In this document: piece after piece, positions 1-6,160 of the stretch
Position numbering within the stretch: position 1 is the stretch's first letter
How the letters are laid out: each line of letters begins with the position of its first letter
From: Gemmataceae bacterium
GTDB lineage: Bacteria; Planctomycetota; Planctomycetia; Gemmatales; Gemmataceae
DNA: 6,287 nt
Assembly: GCA_947490035.1 (NCBI GenBank)
Contig: CANLGS010000271.1
Span: forward strand, 1-6,287
Direction of reading: 5' to 3'
Translations under genes and position numbers: made by a program
Notes under the pieces: generated by a model
What the model was told of the DNA's origin: nothing
The model's database searches: none
The model's input: the letters and a program-made list of their open reading frames with translations, nothing else

Positions 1-5
1 AATCA

Positions 6-21
6 GGGGGCTTACGCCCCC
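6..21 (-). terminator. GC-rich hairpin with GTAA loop downstream of the 33-1172 gene
   Basis: Read on the minus strand, GGGGGC-GTAA-GCCCCC forms a perfect 6-bp stem with a GNRA-type loop. It begins 11 bases past the gene's stop codon. No U-tract follows (the next bases are TGATT), so a classical intrinsic terminator is uncertain. It may instead be a dispersed repeat or an mRNA 3'-end stabilising structure. The 25-base stretch 6-30 is bounded by the direct repeat AATCA at 1-5 and 31-35, and the second copy overlaps the stop codon. Confidence 0.4.
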
Positions 22-32
22 CGCTCGCCAAA

Positions 33-1172
33 TCACCTCTTCTCGTACAGCTTCAGCATCTCTTCGACGGCGGCGACGAGCTTCGGATCGGTCGCTCTCA
101 CGGCCGCGACGAACTTCTTCGCGTCGTCGTTGGGACAACTGAGAGCATAGCGAACGATGCCGCGACGGACGATTGGTGCCTCGTGCGTTGGCTTGGCGAA
201 CTGCGCGAACACGTCCGCGCTCAAGTCCCACCAGCCCCACCGCCGCAGGTCTTCGACGGCCTGGTCCGCGAGGTCGCCGTCGGGCAGCAGCGCGGCACAG
301 CACTTCAGCACTTCGGGCTTGCAGTCGGCGCCGCGCGTCGCCTGAAGGAATCGCACCGTGTTGAGGCTGGAGAGCCGCACCGAATAGGACTGCTTTGTGT
401 CCGCGAGCGTGGCTGCGGCGAGCGCCCAACCGTTCTTGCCGTCGAGCAGCACGTACCCCGCGAGCAACCCGCCGAACGAGTCTCGCACGCGCTCTGATGG
501 CGGGGAACTCTTCAGGAGCTTTTCGAGGAACGCGGCGTCGGTCGCGCCGCCGCTGACGCCGAGCAGGAAGGCGAACACGCCGAGCCGTTCGCCCGGCGTG
601 TTCTCGTCCGCAATCAGCTTCTGGAGCGCGGCGGGGTCGAAGTGCTTCGCGGCCTTCGCGATGTCGGCGTCGCTCGCCCGCGCGAACTCTACGAACGCAT
701 CACCCGCGACGACGGCGTTCGTCGAACCGAGGTGCTTGAAGAAGTACGCGAGGCGTGCGGTCGCGTCGTTGTCGGCGAGTTTCGCGGCACCTTTCAGATA
801 CTCGACCACGGCCGCGGTCGCGGGCACGCCGCCGGTGTAACTGAGTTTGCCGTCCGCGACCCCGCAGAACGCGAGGTAGTCCGCCGGCGTGTCGCCGATC
901 ACCGGCAGGTAGCCGCGGATCACCAGCACGTTCTGGTTGCCGCGTGCCGGGTCGTCTTTGAGCGCCGCGCCGACGTTCAGGTCGGTGAACCCTTCGTCGG
1001 TCTTCGGGTCGAACCGCGGGTTCGCGAGCTTCCCGTATACAACAGCTTTCGCCTGCGCGTACTGCATGCGCAGCGTGGGCCGCGCGCGGACGTTGTCGCC
1101 GCAGAAGGTGCAGGCCGGCGCGGGCGGAACCGCGAGTACGATAGCGACAACGGCGACGGCGAAGCGGAGCAT
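33..1172 (-). CDS. secreted protein of unknown function with N-terminal CxxC, paralogue of the 1395-2600 product
   Basis: The product is 379 residues and its function is not recognised. Residues 1-20 form a signal peptide: a short basic start, a hydrophobic core and an APA site directly before Cys21. The mature protein would begin CTFCG, a CxxC pair (C21, C24). Residues about 38-110 look beta-rich, with AVVYGKL near 43-49 and YLAFC at 99-103. The rest is helical and resembles HEAT-like helical pairs. Other cysteines are C103, C284, C291, C292 and C346. Anchors shared in order with the neighbouring paralogue include VYGKL-N-DPK, DATARLAYFF, DAFVEFA, RLGVFAFLLGVSG, GYVLLDGK, DLADQAVEDLRRW and RYAL. 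The start is supported by AGGGG at 1179-1183, six bases upstream of ATG. Export to the periplasm or cell surface is inferred. A lipoprotein is less likely because the lipobox is poor (A-P-A-C). Confidence 0.85.
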   Translation of the reverse strand: MLRFAVAVVAIVLAVPPAPACTFCGDNVRARPTLRMQYAQAKAVVYGKLANPRFDPKTDEGFTDLNVGAALKDDPARGNQNVLVIRGYLPVIGDTPADYLAFCGVADGKLSYTGGVPATAAVVEYLKGAAKLADNDATARLAYFFKHLGSTNAVVAGDAFVEFARASDADIAKAAKHFDPAALQKLIADENTPGERLGVFAFLLGVSGGATDAAFLEKLLKSSPPSERVRDSFGGLLAGYVLLDGKNGWALAAATLADTKQSYSVRLSSLNTVRFLQATRGADCKPEVLKCCAALLPDGDLADQAVEDLRRWGWWDLSADVFAQFAKPTHEAPIVRRGIVRYALSCPNDDAKKFVAAVRATDPKLVAAVEEMLKLYEKR

Positions 1173-1207
1173 GTGTATCCCCTGAGCGTGACGGCGACGT
1201 GATACAC
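1173..1207 (-). promoter_or_regulatory. possible operator or 5'-UTR hairpin next to the start of the 33-1172 gene
   Basis: GTGTATC at 1173-1179 and GATACAC at 1201-1207 are a perfect 7-bp inverted repeat with a 21-base spacer. The left arm touches the ribosome-binding AGGGG at 1179-1183. As RNA it could partly hide that site; as DNA it could be a protein-binding dyad. A 7-bp match can arise by chance, and no convincing -35/-10 pair was found beside it. Confidence 0.2.
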
Positions 1208-1257
1208 CGAGTGCCGCAAAGAGGGAAAGGGGAAGTTGCGGAATCGTGTGGTTGAGC

Positions 1258-1382
1258 GAAGAAGTAAGAGCCGCAGATAACGCAGAAGAACGCAGATCAA
1301 AACAGCAGACAAGAGTGTTTTGGAAACCCTTCGTCTTGTCTTAATCTGCGTCTTCTGCGTTATCTGCGGCTCTTACTTCTTC
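1258..1382. repeat. near-perfect 39-40 bp inverted repeat between the two paralogues
   Basis: Arm 1 is 1258-1297 and arm 2 is 1344-1382. They are reverse complements except for one inserted base (AGAAC versus AGAC). Both carry the core GAGCCGCAGATAACGCAG or its complement. The spacer 1298-1343 is A/T-richer. Beyond the arms, similarity fades but does not stop abruptly (for example ACAAGA inside the spacer). Arm 2 starts 13 bases after the stop codon of the 1395-2600 gene, so that transcript would end in a long hairpin. There is no U-run to make it a standard terminator. The ATCTGCG...TATCTGCGG wording resembles a widespread intergenic repeat, from memory. The remainder of the gap 1173-1394 shows no small gene. 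Confidence 0.85.
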
Positions 1383-1394
1383 GGCCACTATCGG

Positions 1395-2600
1395 TCACTT
1401 CTTCGCCGGCTCCGGCGGCTTCGGCGTCACCTTCATCTCGTCCTGGAGCAACTCCTCGACCAGCTTCACGCGCTCTGGGTTCTGCTTGCGGATCTTCGCC
1501 ACGTGGTCGGCGGCGGCCGCGTTCTTCGGGTCGGCCCAACTCGCCGCCAGCGCGAACTTCAGGATCGACCGGTTGTTGATCGGCAGCGTGTTGTGCGACT
1601 CCTTGTCCGCGTACTTCAGCACCGTCGTGGTCATGTCCCACGCCTTCCACTTGCGCAGGTCGTCGATCGGCATGTCCGCGAGGTCCGCGTGCGTCAGCAG
1701 TTGAGACATGCCTTCGAGTACCTGCTTCTTGGTGAGCACGTCGGTGCGGTACTCCCAGTAGAAGCGCAGCGTCTTCAGCCCGGAATGCTTGACGAGGAAC
1801 TCTTTCTCCGGGTCCGCGACGAGCTTCAAGAGGTACTCGAACCCGGCCTTCTTATCGAGCATGACGTAGCCCATCAGCATCCCGTCCAGCCCGCTGCTGT
1901 ACTTGTTGTCCGGGGCGTCCATCAGTTTGCGCAGTTCGGCCGCGTGCTCGGGCTTCCCGCTGTGACCGAGGAGCAGCCCGTACAGGCCCAGGCGCGACGC
2001 CCGCGTGTTCGGATCCTTGATCCACTTCATCAGCGTCTCGGCCGGCAGCTTCGCCGCGAGTTCCTGCACCTCCTTGTACTCCGCGACCGCGAACTCGTTG
2101 TACGCGTCGGCGCTGATCTCCAGTTCGGTGGACTCGAGGTAGTCGAAGAAGTAGCGGAGCCGCGTGGCCGCGTCCTTCGACTTCACTTCCAGCGCGCCCT
2201 TCACGTACTCAGGCAGTTTGCTGTCGGTACTCACGACCACGCCGCGGTACGGGTCCACGTCGCCGTTGACGACGTTGAAGAACACCATGTACTTGAACGG
2301 CTTGGTGTCCGGCGGCACGAACCGCGGGATGGTGAACGACTTCTTGTCCTTCACCAGCGCGTGCGACTTCACGACGGCGTCGATGGTCATCTCGGTCGTG
2401 CCCTTCGACGAGCCGGGGTCTTTCGGGTCGGGCTTCGCGTTGGTGAGCGTGCCGTACAGGATGAAGTCGGCCTGCGACACTTCCATCGTGAGTGTCTGCC
2501 CGGATGGCGGCCCGCAACCGGGGCACGCGGCGACCGGCGGCGCGAACGACAGGCAGGCGACCACCGCGAGCGCGGCCGGTATCAAGCAGCGAAGGAACAT
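1395..2600 (-). CDS. secreted protein of unknown function with N-terminal CPGC, paralogue of the 33-1172 product
   Basis: The product is 401 residues and its function is not recognised. The signal peptide is residues 1-25 (MFLRC start, hydrophobic core, VAA before Cys26). The mature chain begins CPGCG; C26 and C29 are its only cysteines. V-A-A-C loosely fits a lipobox, so membrane lipidation at C26 cannot be excluded. Residues about 40-125 look beta-rich (ADFILYGTL at 44-52). The remainder is helical with HEAT-like character, for example RLGLYGLLLGHSG at 203-215 and DLADMPIDDLRKW at 306-318. The tail 392-401 is Pro/Lys-rich. The order of conserved blocks matches the neighbour, so a tandem duplication is inferred. 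The frame stays open to an ATG at 2705, but those 35 extra residues are encoded by a repeat and are basic rather than signal-like. ATG 2600 has a good ribosome-binding site and restores a signal peptide. Confidence 0.86.
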   Translation of the reverse strand: MFLRCLIPAALAVVACLSFAPPVAACPGCGPPSGQTLTMEVSQADFILYGTLTNAKPDPKDPGSSKGTTEMTIDAVVKSHALVKDKKSFTIPRFVPPDTKPFKYMVFFNVVNGDVDPYRGVVVSTDSKLPEYVKGALEVKSKDAATRLRYFFDYLESTELEISADAYNEFAVAEYKEVQELAAKLPAETLMKWIKDPNTRASRLGLYGLLLGHSGKPEHAAELRKLMDAPDNKYSSGLDGMLMGYVMLDKKAGFEYLLKLVADPEKEFLVKHSGLKTLRFYWEYRTDVLTKKQVLEGMSQLLTHADLADMPIDDLRKWKAWDMTTTVLKYADKESHNTLPINNRSILKFALAASWADPKNAAAADHVAKIRKQNPERVKLVEELLQDEMKVTPKPPEPAKK

Positions 2601-2606
2601 GGTGAT

Positions 2607-2612
2607 TCTCCG
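2607..2612 (-). promoter_or_regulatory. ribosome-binding site fixing the start of the 1395-2600 gene at 2600
   Basis: The minus strand reads CGGAGA, with GGAG (2608-2611) seven bases before the ATG at 2600. This spacing decides for the internal ATG over the one at 2705, which lies inside repeat DNA. Confidence 0.7.
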
Positions 2613-2627
2613 GGAGGCATTTTCTTG

Positions 2628-2755
2628 CCCTCTCTCCTTGCGGGAGAGGGTGGCGAGTCTTCGAGCCGGGTGAGGGGTAAAGCCCAATCGCGCGTTGAAG
2701 CTCACCCCTCACCCGTCGGCGAAGCGCCGACACCTTCTCCCGCAAGGGGAGAGGG
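2628..2755. repeat. inverted pair of a CCCTCTCC/GGTGAGGGG-type intergenic repeat
   Basis: Arms 2628-2678 and 2704-2755 are imperfect reverse complements around a 25-base spacer. The best blocks are GGGTGAGGGGT (2668-2678) against ACCCCTCACCC (2704-2714), and the outer CCCTCTC against GAGAGGG. Each arm also folds on itself: CCCTCTCTCC-TTGC-GGGAGAGGG at 2628-2650, CCTTCTCCC-GCAA-GGGGAGAGG at 2733-2754, and GTCGGCG-AAG-CGCCGAC at 2715-2731. The wording matches a repeat often mis-annotated as short proteins containing LTPHPSP-like strings, from memory. It lies in the 2601-2830 gap, whose remaining bases show no gene. Confidence 0.85.
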
Positions 2756-2830
2756 ACAGAACAGCACACCGCTATTATTCCGATTCACCACACAGAGCCA
2801 AAGAAGCAATCGCTCACCGTCGCTGGAATA

Positions 2831-3382
2831 TCACGTCGTTAGACCGGCTTCCAACTCGGCGAGGCGTTGTTCCACGAGCGCCAGCGCGGGCCGAACTTGC
2901 TCCGGCATGTTGTGGCGGATCGCGTCGAGGTAGAAGTGGGCCTTCGCCGCAGTTCGCTTGCGCCCGCCGGGCGAGAGGTGCTTCGAGTCGCCGAGGTTGT
3001 CGTAGAGGTCCGCGAGTTTCAGCGCCTTCACCTGCCAGTCGGCCGCGGCGAGTCCCTTCGCGTAAGCATCTTCGCGCGCGTCGTGCGGCAGGCGCATGTC
3101 CTTCGTGAGCGCCGCGACCCACGTCGCCACGTCTTCTCCGAACCGCGAGAGGATGTCGTCGCAGTCGGTCGCGGTGTCTTCGATGGTGTCGTGAAGTAAC
3201 GCCGCCGCAAGCATCCGCGGGTCGTCAAACCCAAAGGTGTGGCGCACGACGAGGCACACGCGAAACACGTGGCTGACGTAGGGCGTCTGGTTGTCCTTGC
3301 GCTTCTGGTGCTGGTGCGCCCGCGCCGCGAACGCGGCGGCTTCAAAGGGCATGTCCGCGGTGGGAATCGTGTTGGTTTGCAT
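2831..3382 (-). CDS. HD-domain protein, probable stand-alone (p)ppGpp hydrolase (SpoT/MESH1-like)
   Basis: The product is 183 residues with no signal peptide, so it is cytoplasmic. The SpoT-type HD metal site is complete: H38 in the PYVSH motif (34-38), H64-D65 in LLHDTIEDT (62-70) with E68 and D69, and D125 with N129 in KLADLYDNL (122-130). In this family these residues hold a divalent metal, usually manganese, and remove the 3'-pyrophosphate from (p)ppGpp to give GDP or GTP. The length fits a single-domain small alarmone hydrolase; no synthetase, TGS or ACT domain is present. Family members can also act on other nucleotides, such as NADPH in animal MESH1, so the substrate is inferred. The chosen ATG has no clear ribosome-binding site. 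ATG at 3352 (Met11) is an alternative and would keep every motif. The gene is divergent from the plus-strand gene, with 139 bp between them. Confidence 0.85.
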   Translation of the reverse strand: MQTNTIPTADMPFEAAAFAARAHQHQKRKDNQTPYVSHVFRVCLVVRHTFGFDDPRMLAAALLHDTIEDTATDCDDILSRFGEDVATWVAALTKDMRLPHDAREDAYAKGLAAADWQVKALKLADLYDNLGDSKHLSPGGRKRTAAKAHFYLDAIRHNMPEQVRPALALVEQRLAELEAGLTT

Positions 3383-3389
3383 GTGGGGA

Positions 3390-3395
3390 ATTGTA
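3390..3395 (-). promoter_or_regulatory. possible -10 element for the HD-domain gene
   Basis: The minus strand reads TACAAT, seven bases before the ATG at 3382. Initiation about seven bases further on would fall at or beside the start codon, giving a leaderless or nearly leaderless mRNA. This would agree with the lack of a ribosome-binding site. The -35 position (about 3413-3418) reads GCCCTG, a poor match, and lies inside the hairpin repeat. Confidence 0.2.
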
Positions 3396-3401
3396 TCGCG
3401 C

Positions 3402-3439
3402 CCGCAAGAGCACAGGGCGGAAGCCCTGTGCTCTTGCGG
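3402..3439. repeat. perfect 17-bp-stem hairpin with GGAA loop in the divergent intergenic region
   Basis: Arms 3402-3418 and 3423-3439 are exact reverse complements around GGAA (3419-3422), a GNRA-type tetraloop. The inner part is CACAGGGC-GGAA-GCCCTGTG (3411-3430) and the outer part is CCGCAAGAG/CTCTTGCGG. CTGTGCTCTTGCGGC (3426-3440) recurs with one change, CTGTGCTCTTGTGGC, at the unit junctions of the array at 6186-6272. There is no run of T after either end, so it is not a standard terminator. Its site between divergent starts would allow a regulatory role, but a dispersed repeat is the simpler reading. Confidence 0.85.
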
Positions 3440-3510
3440 CGTTCACAACATCTTCGCGCCGGTTCCCTCTCCACTTCGCACAATACTCCCCTTCCCTCTC
3501 CTTCACGCAC

Positions 3511-3514
3511 GAGG
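3511..3514 (+). promoter_or_regulatory. ribosome-binding site supporting the start at 3522
   Basis: GAGG lies seven bases before ATG 3522. It supports this start over the open frame reaching back to 3291, which would run through the hairpin repeat and overlap the divergent HD-domain gene. Confidence 0.6.
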
Positions 3515-3521
3515 CGCCGCA

Positions 3522-6146
3522 ATGCGCACGCAATCTCTGTGGGCGGTCGGGTTGCTCCTGGTCGCGGGCGTCGGGCTGATCGCGGCCCCGACGCAGCCGC
3601 CCGCGAAGGACGATCCGAAGGCGGAGTCGAAGCCGCTCGAACGCGTGCTGCCGGGGCTTCGCAAGGACGGGTCCGTGCAACTCCCAAACCAGTGGTCGCT
3701 GCGGCCCGCGGGCCGGCACATCGAGGCCGGCGACTTCCCCGTGAATATCGCGATTCACCCCACCGGCGAGTTCGCCGCGGTGCTCTGCGCCGGCTACGGA
3801 CCGCACGAAATCCTCATCGTGGACCAGAACCCGGAGCGCACGCGCGTCTTGTCTCGCGTCCAGATTCATCAGGCCTTCTACGGGCTGACGTGGAGCAACG
3901 ACGGGAAGCAAATCTTCGCCAGCGGCGGCGAGGACGAAGTCGTTCACGTCTTCGATTTCGACAAGGGTTACCTCACGAAGGGCAAGGCCATCGACGTGAG
4001 CGTGCCCAAGAGAAAGGGCGTGGTCGGCGGGCTGTGCTTCGACCCCACCGGCAAGGATCTGTTCGCGGCGGTGCCGTGGGCCGACGCGGTCGTTCGCGTA
4101 CCGCTCGTGAACCCGGACAACCGCAAGGTGATTCTGTTCGACGCGCCGCCGGCGAAGAAGGAACCCGGTAAGGGCGAACCGCCCAGCCCGCCGGACGGCC
4201 GCAAGGACGACGCCAAGAAGGACGACCCAGAGAAGCCGCGTGAACCGGCGGTGTACCCCTACGCGTGCCTCGTCGAGCCGGGCGGCAAGCGGTGCTTCGT
4301 GAGCCTGTGGGCGCGGGCCGGCGTCGCGGTCATCGATCTCGAAAAGAACGCGGTCGTCGCGACGTGGCCCACCGCCGAACACCCGACCGAGATGCTTCTC
4401 TCACCGAAGGGCGACGCGCTCTACGTGGCGTGCGCGAACTCCACGACGGTGAGCGTGATCGACCCCGCGACCGGCAAGCCGCTTCAGACGATCAACTGCG
4501 CGCTCTACCCGAACGCGCCCAACGGCAACACGCCCAACAGCCTCGCGATGACGCCGGACGGCCAGATGCTGTTCGTCGCCAACGCGGACGCGAACAACCT
4601 CAGCGTATTCACCATCGCCGACCCCAAGAAGGCGGTGTCGCTCGGCTTCATCCCGACCGGCTGGTACCCGACCAGCGTGCGCTACAACAAAGAAGACAAG
4701 TCGCTCTACATCGCGAACGGCAAGGGCATGTCGTCGAAGAGCAACCGCAACGGGCCGAACCCGCTCGTCCCCGCGGCGCGCAACCTGAACGAGTACATCG
4801 GCCAGATACTCAAAGGCACACTCACCGTGATGAAGCTGCCCACGCCGCAACAGATGGCGGCACACAGCAAGACCGCGTATGCGTGCAGCCCGTACCTCGA
4901 AGGCAGCGCCGTGCGGTCCGAGTACGTCGAAGCCGGCAACCCGATCCCCAAGAAGCTCGGCGACGCCAGCCCCATCAAGCACTGCATCTACATCGTGAAG
5001 GAGAACCGCACCTACGATCAGGTGTTGGGCGACATCAAGGAGGGCAACGGCGACGCGTCGCTGTGCCTGTTCCCCGAAGCGGTCACCCCGAACCACCACA
5101 AGCTCGCGAAGCAGTTCGTGCTGCTCGACAACTTCTACGTCGATGGCGAAGTGTCGGCCGACGGCCACGAGTGGACGATGGGCGCCTACGCGACCGACTT
5201 CGTGGAGAAGATCTGGCCCTTAAGCTATCGCGGCGGGAAGATCTTCGGCTACCCGAGCGAGGGCGCGAAAGACCTGATCGCACGGCCGAGCGGCGGCTAC
5301 CTGTGGGACAAGTGCATCGAGGCGAAGGTGAGTTTCCGCACCTACGGCGAGTGGATCAAGAACGGGGCGCGCCGACCGGACGGCGGGTTCGAGGACAGCA
5401 CCGCAACCGTGAAGGCACTCGAAGGAAAGTTCGACCCGAAGTTCCGCGGGTACGATCTCGACTACCCCGACGTGAAGCGCGCCGAGCGCTTCATCAGCGA
5501 GTTGAAGCGCTTTGAAGCCGCTGGCGACATGCCGCAGATGCAGGTGCTTCGCCTGCCGAACGACCACACCGCCGGGTCGAAGGTCGGTTCGCCGACGGTC
5601 GCCGCGATGGTCGCGGACAACGACCTCGCGCTGGGTCTGGTGGTCGAAGCGGTGTCGAAGAGCAAGTTCTGGAAGGACACCGCGATCTTCGTGATCGAGG
5701 ACGACACGCAGAACGGCCCGGACCACGTGGACGCGCACCGCTCCGTCGCGCTGGTCATTTCGCCGTACACGAAACGCAAGTTCGTCGATAGCACACTGTA
5801 CTCCACCACCAGTATGCTTCGCACGATGGAACTGATTCTGGGCGTGCAGCCGATGAGTCAGTTCGACGCGGCAGCCCGGCCGATGTATGCCTCGTTCACC
5901 GCGAAGCCGGACCTGAGCGGCTACGCGCACGAGGTTCCGAAGGTCGATCTGACCGAGAAGAACAAGCCGGGCGGGTTCGGGGCCGCGTGGATGGAGAAGC
6001 AAGACCTCTCGAAAGAGGACACGCTGGACGACCTCATCTTCAGCGAGATCATCTGGAAGGCGGTGAAGGGCGTGAAGAGTCCGATGCCGCCGCCGGTGCG
6101 TGCAGCGTTCTTCGTGCCACTGAAGGCCAAGAAGGATGACGAGTGA
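3522..6146 (+). CDS. exported YncE-like beta-propeller fused to an alkaline-phosphatase-superfamily phosphoesterase
   Basis: The product is 874 residues. Residues 1 to about 21 are a signal peptide (MRTQS, then a Leu/Val/Ala core), so it should act in the periplasm or outside the cell. Residues about 70-440 are a YncE/YVTN-type propeller; blade-like segments occur near 75-102, 111-139, 159-185, 249-272, 286-325, 340-366 and 383-400, with signatures such as DGQMLFVANADANNLSVF. A charged Pro/Lys/Asp linker (209-242) interrupts it. Residues about 487-845 are a phosphoesterase of the acid phosphatase/phospholipase C type: KENRTYDQ at 493-500, DGHEW at 547-551, EDDTQNGPDHVDAHRS at 726-741 and SPYTKR soon after. 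By analogy with AcpA-like enzymes, E494, N495, D727 and D728 are likely metal ligands, and H549, H735 and H739 may be at the active site. The domain order matches proteins called bifunctional YncE family/alkaline phosphatase family. The substrate is unknown; a phosphomonoester or phospholipid is plausible. Confidence 0.92.
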   Translation: MRTQSLWAVGLLLVAGVGLIAAPTQPPAKDDPKAESKPLERVLPGLRKDGSVQLPNQWSLRPAGRHIEAGDFPVNIAIHPTGEFAAVLCAGYGPHEILIVDQNPERTRVLSRVQIHQAFYGLTWSNDGKQIFASGGEDEVVHVFDFDKGYLTKGKAIDVSVPKRKGVVGGLCFDPTGKDLFAAVPWADAVVRVPLVNPDNRKVILFDAPPAKKEPGKGEPPSPPDGRKDDAKKDDPEKPREPAVYPYACLVEPGGKRCFVSLWARAGVAVIDLEKNAVVATWPTAEHPTEMLLSPKGDALYVACANSTTVSVIDPATGKPLQTINCALYPNAPNGNTPNSLAMTPDGQMLFVANADANNLSVFTIADPKKAVSLGFIPTGWYPTSVRYNKEDKSLYIANGKGMSSKSNRNGPNPLVPAARNLNEYIGQILKGTLTVMKLPTPQQMAAHSKTAYACSPYLEGSAVRSEYVEAGNPIPKKLGDASPIKHCIYIVKENRTYDQVLGDIKEGNGDASLCLFPEAVTPNHHKLAKQFVLLDNFYVDGEVSADGHEWTMGAYATDFVEKIWPLSYRGGKIFGYPSEGAKDLIARPSGGYLWDKCIEAKVSFRTYGEWIKNGARRPDGGFEDSTATVKALEGKFDPKFRGYDLDYPDVKRAERFISELKRFEAAGDMPQMQVLRLPNDHTAGSKVGSPTVAAMVADNDLALGLVVEAVSKSKFWKDTAIFVIEDDTQNGPDHVDAHRSVALVISPYTKRKFVDSTLYSTTSMLRTMELILGVQPMSQFDAAARPMYASFTAKPDLSGYAHEVPKVDLTEKNKPGGFGAAWMEKQDLSKEDTLDDLIFSEIIWKAVKGVKSPMPPPVRAAFFVPLKAKKDDE

Positions 6147-6160
6147 TCTTTGTTCGTAGT

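Noticed and set aside
2601..2705. Upstream extension of the 401-residue protein to an ATG at 2705
   Set aside because: The extra residues come from the inverted repeat and would bury the signal peptide. ATG 2600 has GGAG at proper spacing.
1320..2933. 537-codon open frame on the plus strand, antisense to the 401-residue secreted protein
   Set aside because: It is Arg/His/Val-rich with no recognisable domain, runs through two different repeats, and lies opposite a gene with a signal peptide, ribosome-binding site and a paralogue. Long antisense frames are expected at this GC content.
2831..3382. Antitoxin of a toxSAS-type toxin-antitoxin pair
   Set aside because: The hydrolase fold fits, but no adjacent small alarmone synthetase gene exists; the neighbours are secreted proteins.
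33..3382. Three-gene operon of HD protein and two secreted paralogues
   Set aside because: The genes share a strand, but gaps of 230 and 222 bases each hold a long inverted repeat, which argues against tight co-transcription.
3291..3521. Upstream extension of the propeller/phosphoesterase frame to 3291
   Set aside because: It would overlap the divergent HD-domain gene and read through the 3402-3439 hairpin. ATG 3522 has a ribosome-binding site and begins a proper signal peptide.
3342..4382. 346-codon minus-strand open frame opposite the start of the propeller/phosphoesterase gene
   Set aside because: Composition is typical of an antisense shadow (Arg/Val/His-rich), it overlaps the true HD-domain gene start, and the plus-strand frame encodes a clear known domain architecture.
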